Origin: an uncultured Candidatus Melainabacteria bacterium | Lineage (GTDB): Bacteria > Cyanobacteriota > Vampirovibrionia > Gastranaerophilales > Gastranaerophilaceae | NCBI GenBank assembly: GCA_949927415.1 | Contig: CATLFB010000004.1 | Coordinates: 62,001 to 126,000 of the forward strand | DNA: 64,000 nucleotides | Direction: 5' to 3' | Shown: positions 8,482 through 17,099 of the stretch, piece by piece | Position numbering within the stretch: the stretch's first letter is position 1 | Layout: every line of letters begins with the position of its first letter | Program-made: the position numbers and the translations under genes | The notes under the pieces: model-generated | Databases searched by the model: none | What the model saw: the letters and a program-made list of their open reading frames with translations, nothing else | Told to the model about the DNA's origin: nothing

Positions 8482-9499
8482 CTCCGCCGATATCAACAAT
8501 TTTCACAATCGCACGCCCCTTTTCATCAGTTCCGATAATTGCGTTATCTTTATGCAAATCACCATGATACAAACCGACTTTTTCCAATTCCGATTGCAAA
8601 TACCCGATTATCAAATCACCTTTCGGATACGGCTCAAATCTGAATTGGCGATTGGTTTTGCCTGGTCTTATACCGCGCGAAATTAATTCTGTTATCTCAA
8701 TTCCGGTTTGCTTAAAAAAATCTTTTGCAAAATCCTGCAATGTTTCATAACTCTTTTTAAAATGAACTATAGGACTGCTGAATTTCGGCGGGGATTCGTA
8801 TTCCGTTGCCATAAAACCACCCTTCATATCGCCCCAGTAAACTTTTGATATGTATCTGCAGTTTAATTCATTTAAGTTAAGCCCATGTGCAGTTTCTGCA
8901 TATTTGCCGTTAAAGTTTGCCTCAATCAACTCAGGATTCAGTTTTTTGAAAATCTTTATAAAAAGCTTTTCCAAAGAAGGATTCTTGCCCCTTTCGACAA
9001 GCACATACCCTCTGTCGATATAGCTTCCCTGAACTTTTCTGCGTTTGAAATAAATCGAATTTCCATCATCCAAAACTCCAAAATGCCTCAAAGCTTTTGT
9101 TAAATATTCAGAAGACTCTTTAATTCGTTTGTTTTCCAAATCCGCACGATGTTTTGAATATTCCTTGCTTTTCAAAGGTGCGTTGTATGGTTTCAAATGC
9201 TTGACAGCCGCGCGAAAAGCCTGAAGAACTCCGCGAACATTATCATCACAACAATTTTCGCTTTTTGCTTTTATTTTCCCAAGCCAGTTTTTCGGAAGGC
9301 TTCCCGCAATTCCGTCCGACATCACATCCTTTTCAAAAACATCCGCAATTTCCTTTTGCGTCGCAACAAAAGTCTTTCGAAAAACATCCCCCGCACCCGT
9401 AAAACTAACATTCTTAATAAAACAAGGAACAGATTGTTTTTTCAAATCTGTTCCAAAAGATTGTTTCATTGTTAGATTTATATTCCCAAGATTTTTCAC
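8462..9499 (-). CDS. Protein-kinase-like hypothetical with N-terminal FTG motif
   Basis: 345 aa, not assignable to a named family by eye. The C-terminal third holds a kinase-type catalytic core: YHGDLHKDNAII (about residues 315-326) fits the HxDLHxxN loop of aminoglycoside kinases, Rio/Abc kinases and bacterial effector kinases, and IVKIVDIGG about 12 residues later fits the metal-binding Asp. The N-terminus is polar, without a signal peptide, and contains NVSFTGAGDVF near residue 33, matching the FxG leader seen in other genes here. The start is GTG at 9499 (ATTGTGAAA). Role unknown; kinase activity and any secretion are inference. Confidence 0.7.
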   Translation of the reverse strand: MKNLGNINLTMKQSFGTDLKKQSVPCFIKNVSFTGAGDVFRKTFVATQKEIADVFEKDVMSDGIAGSLPKNWLGKIKAKSENCCDDNVRGVLQAFRAAVKHLKPYNAPLKSKEYSKHRADLENKRIKESSEYLTKALRHFGVLDDGNSIYFKRRKVQGSYIDRGYVLVERGKNPSLEKLFIKIFKKLNPELIEANFNGKYAETAHGLNLNELNCRYISKVYWGDMKGGFMATEYESPPKFSSPIVHFKKSYETLQDFAKDFFKQTGIEITELISRGIRPGKTNRQFRFEPYPKGDLIIGYLQSELEKVGLYHGDLHKDNAIIGTDEKGRAIVKIVDIGGVMKARR

Positions 9500-9583
9500 A
9501 ATGAATTAAAATTACCTGCAAAATATTTTTTGCTACTTATAAAGTGTATTTTTTACAATTTTTAACAAAAGTATTTTGCCTGC

Positions 9584-10666
9584 CTATTTCACCCGCGAAA
9601 AAACTTCAACATCAACATCATCAAACGTATTTGTATTGAAATACGCGCATGAGGCCACCATTGCGGCATTATCAGTGCAATACTTCATTGGAGGCGCAAA
9701 AACTTTAAAGCCATCGTTTTCAAAATCAAAAATCTTTTTGCGGATTTCTGAATTCGCAGCCACACCGCCCGCAATTACAACCTGATTATATCCGCGCTCA
9801 ACCAGAGCTTTTTTCAGCTTTTTGGCTAAAGTATTTGAAACCCTTTCCTGAAAACTTGCGCAAACATCATTTACGGTATTTTCAGAAAGTTCGGTTTCGC
9901 CTTCCGGTAATGCCGACTTCAAATCTTTTACAAGCCTCAAAACTGCCGTTTTCAAGCCGCTGAAACTGAAATTATACCCGTCAACCTTGCCTTCCGGAAG
10001 CTGATAAGCCTTTTTGTTTCCAACTTGCGCTAATTTATCCAGCCGCGGTCCGCCCGGATACGGCAGCCCGATTAACCTTGCAACTTTGTCATAAGCTTCT
10101 CCAACCGCATCATCAATGGTTTCGCCGAGAATTGTCTGTTTTGAATATGATTCAACATCAATAATCTGTGTGTGTCCGCCGCTTACCAGAAGAGCCATAA
10201 ACGGAGGTTTCAAATCAGTATCAATATAATTTCCGCAAAGGTGCGCATTCAAGTGATTGACGCCGATAAAAGGTTTGTCATAAACAAGCGCGAGCGTTTT
10301 TGCGGCGTTCAAACCGACAAGAAGACACCCGACAAGCCCCGGGCCGACGGTTCCGGCAAATGCGGTAATATCTTTCGGCTCAATTCCGGCAGTCTCTTTT
10401 GCCTGACGGAAAGCCTCTTCAATTACGACGTTAATGCTTTCAAGATGTTCGCGCGCTGCGATTTCAGGAATCACTCCGCCATATTGCGCATGTGTTTTAA
10501 TTTGAGACGCCACAACGTTTGCAATAACTTCTCTGCCGTTTTTTACAATTGCGCAAGCCGTCTCGTCACAGCTTGATTCAATTGCCATAATATAATTGTC
10601 ATAGGCGCTTTCAGGGCCGATTTCAACTTGTTTGTGAGAAAATAGTGTATTTTTTAAGTTTTTCAT
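9584..10666 (-). CDS. tsaD: tRNA N6-adenosine threonylcarbamoyltransferase TsaD
   Basis: Transfers the threonylcarbamoyl group to A37 of ANN-decoding tRNAs (t6A). It contains IESSCDETACAIV at the start of the ASKHA fold, the metal-binding HLNAHLCGNY motif, SGGHTQI, and a C-terminal GGVAANSEIR with YCTDNAAMVA. I choose ATG 10666 (360 aa), placed six bases after TATAAT. An upstream TTG at 10684 would lie on the promoter itself. The N-terminus is about 25 residues longer than in E. coli. Partners TsaB/E/C are not in the window. Confidence 0.93.
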   Translation of the reverse strand: MKNLKNTLFSHKQVEIGPESAYDNYIMAIESSCDETACAIVKNGREVIANVVASQIKTHAQYGGVIPEIAAREHLESINVVIEEAFRQAKETAGIEPKDITAFAGTVGPGLVGCLLVGLNAAKTLALVYDKPFIGVNHLNAHLCGNYIDTDLKPPFMALLVSGGHTQIIDVESYSKQTILGETIDDAVGEAYDKVARLIGLPYPGGPRLDKLAQVGNKKAYQLPEGKVDGYNFSFSGLKTAVLRLVKDLKSALPEGETELSENTVNDVCASFQERVSNTLAKKLKKALVERGYNQVVIAGGVAANSEIRKKIFDFENDGFKVFAPPMKYCTDNAAMVASCAYFNTNTFDDVDVEVFSRVK

Positions 10667-10678
10667 AGTATGATTATA
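10667..10678 (-). promoter_or_regulatory. tsaD -10 element, leaderless start
   Basis: TATAAT (plus-strand 10673-10678) is followed by CATACT and then the tsaD ATG at 10666. There is no Shine-Dalgarno. The -35 match is weak. Confidence 0.55.
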
Positions 10679-10708
10679 GTACAAACAGATAAATATGAAA
10701 GGAATATT

Positions 10709-10856
10709 GTGAAAAGTGCGAAGTGAAAGGTGAAAAGTCCATATCAGTAAAAACTTTCAACTTTTTGTAAAAATATTGTCAAAAACATATATTAACAAAT
10801 TCATAGAAAAATTTAACCTGTAACGGACTGTTCACCTTTCACTTCGCACTTTTCAC
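10709..10856. repeat. MITE-like element A: 32-bp terminal inverted repeats built from heptamers
   Basis: The left arm 10709-10740 and the right arm 10825-10856 are inverted copies with a single mismatch in 32 bp. Each arm is itself a run of heptamers: GTGAAAA GTGCGAA GTGAAAG GTGAAAA GTCC. The 84-bp interior is AT-rich and shows no open frame. The element fills the whole gap between divergent tsaD and obg, ending ten bases before the obg ATG. A related, more diverged copy lies at 41337-41495. Confidence 0.8.
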
Positions 10857-10866
10857 CCAAACAAAA

Positions 10867-12150
10867 ATGCAATTTTTAGACAAAACCAAAATCAGAATAT
10901 TATCAGGCCGCGGCGGCAACGGAATGGTTGCATGGCGGCGCGAAAAGTACGTTGACAAAGGCGGCCCCGCAGGCGGCGACGGCGGCAAAGGCGGAGATAT
11001 TTATCTTGTTGCCGATGAAAATATGTCAACTTTGATGGATTTCAAATACAAATCAGTTTTCAAGGCAGAAAACGGCGAAAACGGCGGTATCAAAAACTGC
11101 CACGGGCACTGGGCAAAAGATTTGTACATAAAAGTTCCTGTAGGAACCGTTGTAATTGATGCAAAATCCGGAAGCGTAATTGCGGATTTGACAGAACATG
11201 AACAGCAAGTTCTTGCGGCAAAAGGCGGACGCGGCGGACGCGGCAATGCAAGATTTGCGACAGCACAAAAACGTGCCCCGCAGTTTTGCGAACCCGGAGA
11301 GCCCGGAATTGAAAGAGAATTGATTCTTGAGTTGAAACTTATTGCCGATGTAGGACTTTTGGGAATGCCAAATGCAGGCAAATCAACTTTAATCAGCCGC
11401 ATAAGCTCTGCGAAACCGAAAATTGCAGATTATCCGTTCACAACGCTTGTCCCGAATTTGGGAGTTGTAAAAGGGCTGAATGGAGACGGCTATGTTGTTG
11501 CGGATATTCCGGGGCTGATTGAGGGCGCATCTGACGGCGTTGGGCTCGGACATGACTTTTTAAGACATGTTGAAAGATGCAGATTCCTTGTTCACCTTGT
11601 GGATTTAACGGAGGAAAACCCGTTCGACAACTACAAAATTATTAACAACGAACTTGAAAAACATTCAGGACGTTTGGCGTCATTATATCAAATTATTGCG
11701 CTTAACAAAATCGACGCGGTTGAGGACGAAAAGAAAAAAGAAATGCTTGAACTTTTCAAGACCGAATCTGATGATGTATTTATGATTTCAGCGGTTACGG
11801 GAGAAGGAATTCCCGAACTTACGGCATTTATGTCTGAAATGGTTGAAAAAATCGAAAAACCTGTATCGGATATTGTGGTCGAAGAGGATTTGGGCGCGTA
11901 CAACAATGATGACAGCGAATTTGAGATTACAAAAGCTTCAAAAGACACATTTGTGATTACCGGCGGAAAAATCGGGCGTCTTGCGAAAGTTACGGATGAG
12001 CGCAACACCGAACAGGTAATCCGGTTCCAGAATATACTGACCGGAATGGGCGTTTTCGACAGACTCAAAGCAATGGGCGTAAAAGATGGCGACACAATAC
12101 TTGTCGGACATTTGGAATTTGCATATTACGCTGATGAATTTTACGGTTAA
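10867..12150 (+). CDS. obg: GTPase Obg/CgtA
   Basis: Essential ribosome-associated GTPase of 50S assembly and stress control, 427 aa. Residues 1-158 form the glycine-rich Obg fold (RGGNGMVAWRREKYVDKGG), the G domain follows with GMPNAGKSTLISR (G1), DIPGLIEGAS (G3) and NKID (G4), and a C-terminal OCT domain spans about 345-427. The N-terminal alignment to other Obg proteins fixes the ATG at 10867. No Shine-Dalgarno is visible; the bases just upstream belong to repeat element A, so how this gene is transcribed and started is unusual. A clean terminator follows. Confidence 0.95.
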   Translation: MQFLDKTKIRILSGRGGNGMVAWRREKYVDKGGPAGGDGGKGGDIYLVADENMSTLMDFKYKSVFKAENGENGGIKNCHGHWAKDLYIKVPVGTVVIDAKSGSVIADLTEHEQQVLAAKGGRGGRGNARFATAQKRAPQFCEPGEPGIERELILELKLIADVGLLGMPNAGKSTLISRISSAKPKIADYPFTTLVPNLGVVKGLNGDGYVVADIPGLIEGASDGVGLGHDFLRHVERCRFLVHLVDLTEENPFDNYKIINNELEKHSGRLASLYQIIALNKIDAVEDEKKKEMLELFKTESDDVFMISAVTGEGIPELTAFMSEMVEKIEKPVSDIVVEEDLGAYNNDDSEFEITKASKDTFVITGGKIGRLAKVTDERNTEQVIRFQNILTGMGVFDRLKAMGVKDGDTILVGHLEFAYYADEFYG

Positions 12151-12176
12151 AGAGGACTTTAGCAGGATAAATCAAG

Positions 12177-12213
12177 ATTTTGCGACTCTTAACGGGAGAC
12201 GCAAAATTTTTTT
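12177..12213 (+). terminator. Terminator downstream of obg
   Basis: A 12-bp arm ATTTTGCGACTC pairs with GAGACGCAAAAT (one A-A mismatch) around a 7-nt loop and is followed by six T. A textbook intrinsic terminator. Confidence 0.85.
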
Positions 12214-12384
12214 GAGCAAAAAATCTTTTGCCAAACCAGTTTTTTAAAATTTTTATCAAGTAAAGCAGAGCCGAAAAAATTCCGGCTGCAAGCTTTGTAC
12301 TAAAAAATTAGCCATTCGGCTAATTGCCTAACTCAAAACGGCATGATAAAATTTTATTTTAAATAGCGGAAAGATAAAATAGCT

Positions 12385-12648
12385 ATGACACAACTGGAAA
12401 ACATCCGCGAATCGGAGAAAAAAGTTTTGCAGCTTTTTGTGCAAAACTTCACAATTGCAGAGATTGCACAAACGCTTAAATTAAGCACACATACAGTAAA
12501 ATCGCACCTTTCAAGGCTCGAGCGTTTGGGAGCATTGAAAAAAGAAGGAAATTATCAGCATAATACTGACATCATAAGCTTGTTTGAAAATCTCAACAAA
12601 ATCGGAATTGCAAAGCTTGATGAATATACGCAAAATACCGTTGTCTGA
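12385..12648 (+). CDS. Small LuxR/GerE-type helix-turn-helix protein
   Basis: 87 aa. Residues about 10-62 form a LuxR-type DNA-binding domain: EKKVLQLFVQNFTIAEIAQ then LKLSTHTVKSHLSRLERLG, the recognition helix. There is no receiver or ligand-binding domain, so it is a stand-alone DNA-binding protein like GerE. It is convergent with a NarL-type response regulator; the stop codons are one base apart and share the palindrome GTCTGAATCAGAC. Target genes are not evident. GGAAAG lies rather far upstream, so the start is moderately secure. Confidence 0.8.
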   Translation: MTQLENIRESEKKVLQLFVQNFTIAEIAQTLKLSTHTVKSHLSRLERLGALKKEGNYQHNTDIISLFENLNKIGIAKLDEYTQNTVV

Positions 12649-12649
12649 A

Positions 12650-13318
12650 TCAGACAAGACCTTCTTTTAAAGCTTTTACGGCAGCTTGCGTGCGGTCATC
12701 AACAACAAGCTTTTGAATAATATTGCAAACATGCGCTTTTGCCGTATGTTCGCTTATGGTCAATTCCTGCGCAATTTCATTGTTTGATTTTCCGTCAACA
12801 ACAAGTTTCAGAACCTCGTATTCGCGCTGAGTGAGATTTGCATGCTGTTCTTTGAACATGGCTCTTGACATCTGTCTTGGCGGAACAACTCCGCAATTCT
12901 TCTCACGCAAAATCGGAACCGCCTGCGGGTCCAACCACATTGCGCCATCTTTCACCGTTTTTATAATCATTTTCAAAATTTCGGTATTAATATCTTTCAT
13001 CACATACGCACAAGCCCCGGCATGCAGAGCATCTATAACTTCGTTTTCCGAAAGATGTGATGTCAAAATTATAACTTTTGCTTTCGCATCAGCCTCAAGT
13101 ATTTTTTTCACAGCCTCGATTCCGCTCATATCAGGAAGCCCGATATCCATCAAAGTTATATCAGGATGAATTGTTTTGTATTTTTCGATAGCTTCTTTTC
13201 CGCTCTGAGCCTCTGCAATTATTTCAAGTTCCGGGTGCTCCTCAAACAGGGATTTCAAGCCGACCCGCATAAGTTTCTGGTCTTCTGTCAGGAGAATTCT
13301 AATTGTTGAATTTATCAT
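12650..13318 (-). CDS. NarL/LuxR-family response regulator
   Basis: Two-domain response regulator, 222 aa with the start at 13318, which has GGAGG five bases upstream; the longer frame from 13351 has none. The receiver domain (residues 1-118) shows EDQ near the N-terminus, the phosphoacceptor Asp in TLMDIGLPDMSGIEA, a conserved T in VIILTSH and K in VMKD. The NarL-type HTH (about 150-215) has LTQREYEVLKLVVDGKSNN and SEHTAKAHVCNI. No histidine kinase is adjacent, so it is an orphan here and its signal is unknown. Confidence 0.9.
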   Translation of the reverse strand: MINSTIRILLTEDQKLMRVGLKSLFEEHPELEIIAEAQSGKEAIEKYKTIHPDITLMDIGLPDMSGIEAVKKILEADAKAKVIILTSHLSENEVIDALHAGACAYVMKDINTEILKMIIKTVKDGAMWLDPQAVPILREKNCGVVPPRQMSRAMFKEQHANLTQREYEVLKLVVDGKSNNEIAQELTISEHTAKAHVCNIIQKLVVDDRTQAAVKALKEGLV

Positions 13319-13556
13319 TTTTCCTCCAATTCTGATGATATGTCTTCGCATTTTTATTTAAAAGTGTTTGTTTGTCCTTTAAATCAGCCGCGGAGGAATT
13401 TCGGGTGTTTATATTATCGAGAGTTGCTTTTTAACTAAAATCTGACTTCACATAAAGCTTTAAATATGAATTCTTAATAAAAAATTTATTTTGTATGGTA
13501 GAAAAAAAAATTCCTTTAAGTTAAAATATTGTGGATAGCAAAAGGGATATAAAATA

Positions 13557-15245
13557 ATGAAATACTCCAAATATTCGGTAATCATAATCGGAAGCGGCAT
13601 TGCAGGCTTATACGCGGCATTAAAAATCGAACAGCAGACTAACCTTGCAGACGGAATTCTTCTTGTCACAAAATCACAACCCGGCGAAAGCAATTCCAGA
13701 TACGCTCAGGGCGGAATGGTCGGCGTAATGAAAGAAAACGCATCAGATTCCACAGCCTCTCACATTAGCGATACAATAAAAGCAGGCGCAGGTTTGAGCG
13801 AACTTTCCACCGTAAAATTTATCTCTGAAAACTCAGACAAAGTTGTAAAAGATTTGCTGAATTTCGGAGTAGAATTTGACAGAGATGAAAACAACAACTT
13901 GACTTTCACTCTTGAAGCCGCCCACAGCGTAAGACGCGTTCTCCACTCCGGGGGAGATGCAACCGGCAGAATGATTGAAGAAGCGCTTTGCAAAAAGGTT
14001 CTATCAAATCCCAACATCGACATTTACGACCAAACAGTTGCTGTCGAACTTCTTGTCGATGAAACAAACGAATGCAAAGGAGTGATTGTATTTAACAATT
14101 TAACAGGAGAATACGAAGTTATATATTCTTCAGCAGTAATCCTTGCAACCGGCGGAATCGGCCAGCTTTACAAATACACAACAAACCCGATCGGCGCAAC
14201 AGGCGACGGTATGGCGCTTGCTTTTAATGCGGGGGCTGTCATGCAGGATATGGAATTTGTTCAGTTCCACCCGACGGCACTTGCAATCGACGGGGATGAA
14301 AACAGGTTTTTGATATCAGAAGCAGTCAGAGGCGAAGGTGCAAAACTCGTGGATTCTAAGGGAATTGAATTCATGCATAAATATCACGAAAAACTTGAAC
14401 TTGCGCCGCGCGACATCGTGACGCGTGCAAATTTCAGCGAAATGATTAAAAACAATGCCGATAATGTTTTTCTAAATGCAACTTGCATTGACAAAGCCAA
14501 ACTTCTAAAAAGATTTCCGACGATTTCGAAAAAATGCGCCGAACACAATATAGATATTTCAAAAGACCTGATTCCTGTAGCGCCTGCCGCACACTACATG
14601 ATGGGAGGCGTCAAAACAAATATCGAAGGAGAAACCTCAATCATAGGACTTTATGCAATCGGAGAAGTATCTTCAACCGGACTCCACGGCGGAAACCGAC
14701 TTGCAAGCAATTCTTTGCTTGAATGTGTTGTTTGTGCATACCATAGCGCAAATTATCTCAAAACAATTGAACTTCATACCCCGAAACAAATTAGCGGAAC
14801 AATTAAAGAAATTATAGAAAAATATTCCGACGAAATCTATCTTGAAGAAATTGATGTAAGCGCAATGCGCAAAGAATTACAAAATATAATGTGGGAAGGC
14901 GCCGGAATCTTCAGAAGCGACGAAACTCTGAAAAATGCGCTTGAAAAAGTTGAAAATTTAAAACTTAACTTCCACAGAACAGACAAATGCCTATCAAAAG
15001 AAGAATACGAATTCAAAAATATGCTAACCGTAGCGGAAATGGTTATCATATCAGCACTTAAACGAAAAGAATCACGCGGCGCACATTTCCGCACAGACTT
15101 TTTGCAAACAAACGAAGTTGGGATTCACAGTTTACTCACAAAATCTTCTTTGCAGGATTCAAAAAAAAATCTGAATGAAACAACTTCCTCAATAATATTT
15201 CGCCCCGAAACAGAACACGGATGCACAGCAGGAAAACAAGTTTGA
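13557..15245 (+). CDS. nadB: L-aspartate oxidase
   Basis: FAD flavoenzyme that oxidises L-aspartate to iminoaspartate, the first step of de novo NAD synthesis. 562 aa, normal length. Visible: dinucleotide-binding IIGSGIAGLYAALK at residues 9-22, SRYAQGGM (about 46-53), AHSVRRVLHSGGDATG (about 122-137), the substrate region HPTALA, HYMMGGVKTN and GLHGGNRLASNSLLE. AAAGGGA precedes the ATG. nadC follows after 30 bp, so the two form an operon; the partner quinolinate synthase nadA is not in the window. Confidence 0.95.
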   Translation: MKYSKYSVIIIGSGIAGLYAALKIEQQTNLADGILLVTKSQPGESNSRYAQGGMVGVMKENASDSTASHISDTIKAGAGLSELSTVKFISENSDKVVKDLLNFGVEFDRDENNNLTFTLEAAHSVRRVLHSGGDATGRMIEEALCKKVLSNPNIDIYDQTVAVELLVDETNECKGVIVFNNLTGEYEVIYSSAVILATGGIGQLYKYTTNPIGATGDGMALAFNAGAVMQDMEFVQFHPTALAIDGDENRFLISEAVRGEGAKLVDSKGIEFMHKYHEKLELAPRDIVTRANFSEMIKNNADNVFLNATCIDKAKLLKRFPTISKKCAEHNIDISKDLIPVAPAAHYMMGGVKTNIEGETSIIGLYAIGEVSSTGLHGGNRLASNSLLECVVCAYHSANYLKTIELHTPKQISGTIKEIIEKYSDEIYLEEIDVSAMRKELQNIMWEGAGIFRSDETLKNALEKVENLKLNFHRTDKCLSKEEYEFKNMLTVAEMVIISALKRKESRGAHFRTDFLQTNEVGIHSLLTKSSLQDSKKNLNETTSSIIFRPETEHGCTAGKQV

Positions 15246-15275
15246 ACAACAATAATTTATGAAGGAGACAGAGAA

Positions 15276-16106
15276 TTGCTAAACAAATTTATAATGGAAG
15301 AACATGTAAAAAATGCATTAATTGAAGACATCGGCTACGGCGACATTACAACCGAAAACCTCGCAGAAGAAACAGACAGGCTCGAAGGATTTTTAAACAC
15401 CAGAAGCGACGGCGTTCTTTGCGGCGTTGAAGTTTTCAAAACCGTTTATAAAATGCTTTCAGAAGATATCAAAATCGAATTTCACTTCAAAGAGGGTGAT
15501 GCAATCAAAAAAGGCGACCGCCTTGCAACGCTTTCAGGCCCAGCAAAAGAATTGCTTATGGGAGAAAGACTTTCACTGAACTACATTCAGCGCATGAGCG
15601 GAATCGCAACCGAAACCCGCAAATATCAGGATGCAATCGGCGAATATCACGCAAAAATCGTTGACACAAGAAAAACAACGCCGAATTTCAGAATGTTTGA
15701 AAAGCATGCTGTGAAAACCGGCGGCGGCGCACTTCACAGATTTAATCTTTCAGACTGCGCAATGATAAAAGACAACCACATCCGCCTTGCAGGCTCCATC
15801 ACAAATGCGGTCGAAAAATTGCGAAAAAATCTCTCGCATGCGCACAAAATCGAAGTTGAATGCGATACCCTCGAACAGGTTGCAGAAGCAATTAAAACCA
15901 AAGCAGATATTATTATGCTTGATAACATGACACTTGAGGAAATGTCTATGGCAGTAAAAATGATAAATGGAGACGCGATTGTTGAAGCCAGCGGCAATGT
16001 AAATCTTTCAACAGTCAGGGAAATTGCCTCAACCGGAGTTGATATAATATCCTCAAGCGCAATCGTTGCAAAGGCTCAGACTCTGGATATAGCTTTAGAT
16101 ATGTAG
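15276..16106 (+). CDS. nadC: Nicotinate-nucleotide pyrophosphorylase (quinolinate PRTase)
   Basis: Converts quinolinate and PRPP to nicotinate mononucleotide, the third step of NAD synthesis. 276 aa. Motifs include EDIGYGDITTE at the N-terminus, LNYIQRMSGIAT, DTRKTTPNFR and KTGGGALHRFNL, and MIKDNHI; EVECDTLEQ lines the PRPP site. The start is TTG at 15276, with AAGGAG eight bases upstream; the next ATG, 18 bases on, lacks a Shine-Dalgarno. It is the second gene after nadB and a strong hairpin follows. Confidence 0.94.
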   Translation: MLNKFIMEEHVKNALIEDIGYGDITTENLAEETDRLEGFLNTRSDGVLCGVEVFKTVYKMLSEDIKIEFHFKEGDAIKKGDRLATLSGPAKELLMGERLSLNYIQRMSGIATETRKYQDAIGEYHAKIVDTRKTTPNFRMFEKHAVKTGGGALHRFNLSDCAMIKDNHIRLAGSITNAVEKLRKNLSHAHKIEVECDTLEQVAEAIKTKADIIMLDNMTLEEMSMAVKMINGDAIVEASGNVNLSTVREIASTGVDIISSSAIVAKAQTLDIALDM

Positions 16107-16139
16107 AATATATAAAGTGTATTCTAAACACCAAATGTT

Positions 16140-16171
16140 AAGCGTGTAAATTCCCTGTAATTTGCACGCTT
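16140..16171 (+). terminator. Terminator downstream of nadC
   Basis: Two 13-nt arms (AAGCGTGTAAATT / AATTTGCACGCTT, one G-T pair) around a 6-nt loop, followed by a T-rich tail. Confidence 0.75.
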
Positions 16172-16301
16172 ATTATTTTCCAAGCATTTTTAAATAAAAA
16201 ATCAGAAAGAATTGTAAACTTTTTTAAAATTTAGGGCAAAAAAAAATTTCCTTTGATTTAAAATAAATGTACAGACTTTAGTAAACAAAATTTGGTGGAA
16301 C

Positions 16302-17099
16302 ATGAAAATTAATTTACTCAACTACAATACCCCTTATTTATCGGGTAAAACGGAGGTCAACAAAGACCCGCAGGCTTTCAAGGAGCGATATGGAGCGGGC
16401 GTGTGTGACAAGAAAAACAATACCAGAGGATATAATGTGAATTTTAGCGGCAATCCGGCGCAGAAAGCGAGTGAGGTTGCCGCTAAATCTTTGGGCGACA
16501 AAATCCTCTCAAGCAAAACATTCGGAAACATTCTCGAATATGCAGAAGGTCATCCGGTTTCCTGCAACGCCCTGTTTTCTCTTGTAATCGCAGGTATGCT
16601 GAGACCCGCAACAATCCTTTCACTTCCGGGCAAAGGCGAAGAGGACAAAAAGAAAAAACTTGATGCCGCAGCTCATGCCGTTGCCTCAGGCGCAATCGGA
16701 TTTTTGTTCGCAACAATAATTATGAGCCCGTTTGATTCGGCAATGAAAAAGTTGAAGAACAATCCTGCAAAATTCCTCGGCAAAAAAGCAGAAGAATACC
16801 TTGGAAATTTAAAAGAAAAAGGACTTACCAAAACCAAGAAATTCAGAAACGTAGAAAAATTAATAAAAATGGGTCCGGATATTTTAATCGGTATTCCGCG
16901 TTCAATCATTACAATCGCTTTAATTCCGCCGATTTTGAAATATGTATTCGGAATTAATCCAAAGAAAAAAGAGCAAAAAGCAGAGGCTGATGTAAAAACT
17001 CAACAGCCCCAAACACCAAACAACAACCAATATACAAATGTTTCATTAAACAACCCGGCATTCAACGCCGTTAAAGGAGGTGACAGAAATGCAGCTTAG
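16302..17099 (+). CDS. Membrane hypothetical protein with N-terminal FSG motif, first of a coupled pair
   Basis: 265 aa, no family recognised. A polar N-terminal stretch ends in GYNVNFSGNPAQKA (FSG near residue 49), the shared FxG leader type. Three hydrophobic segments follow: NALFSLVIAGMLRPATILS (about 87-105), AVASGAIGFLFATIIM (about 125-140) and a C-terminal IPRSIITIALIPPILKYVF near 205-223. The tail is Gln/Asn/Lys-rich. The stop overlaps the next start by 11 bp, and that next gene has the same leader type and a similar build, so the two products probably work together. Confidence 0.75.
   Translation: MKINLLNYNTPYLSGKTEVNKDPQAFKERYGAGVCDKKNNTRGYNVNFSGNPAQKASEVAAKSLGDKILSSKTFGNILEYAEGHPVSCNALFSLVIAGMLRPATILSLPGKGEEDKKKKLDAAAHAVASGAIGFLFATIIMSPFDSAMKKLKNNPAKFLGKKAEEYLGNLKEKGLTKTKKFRNVEKLIKMGPDILIGIPRSIITIALIPPILKYVFGINPKKKEQKAEADVKTQQPQTPNNNQYTNVSLNNPAFNAVKGGDRNAA

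Noticed and set aside
10667-10684. TTG at 10684 as the tsaD start
   Set aside because: The codon lies upstream of the TATAAT box in its own promoter; the ATG at 10666 follows the box at the same 6-nt distance as three other genes.
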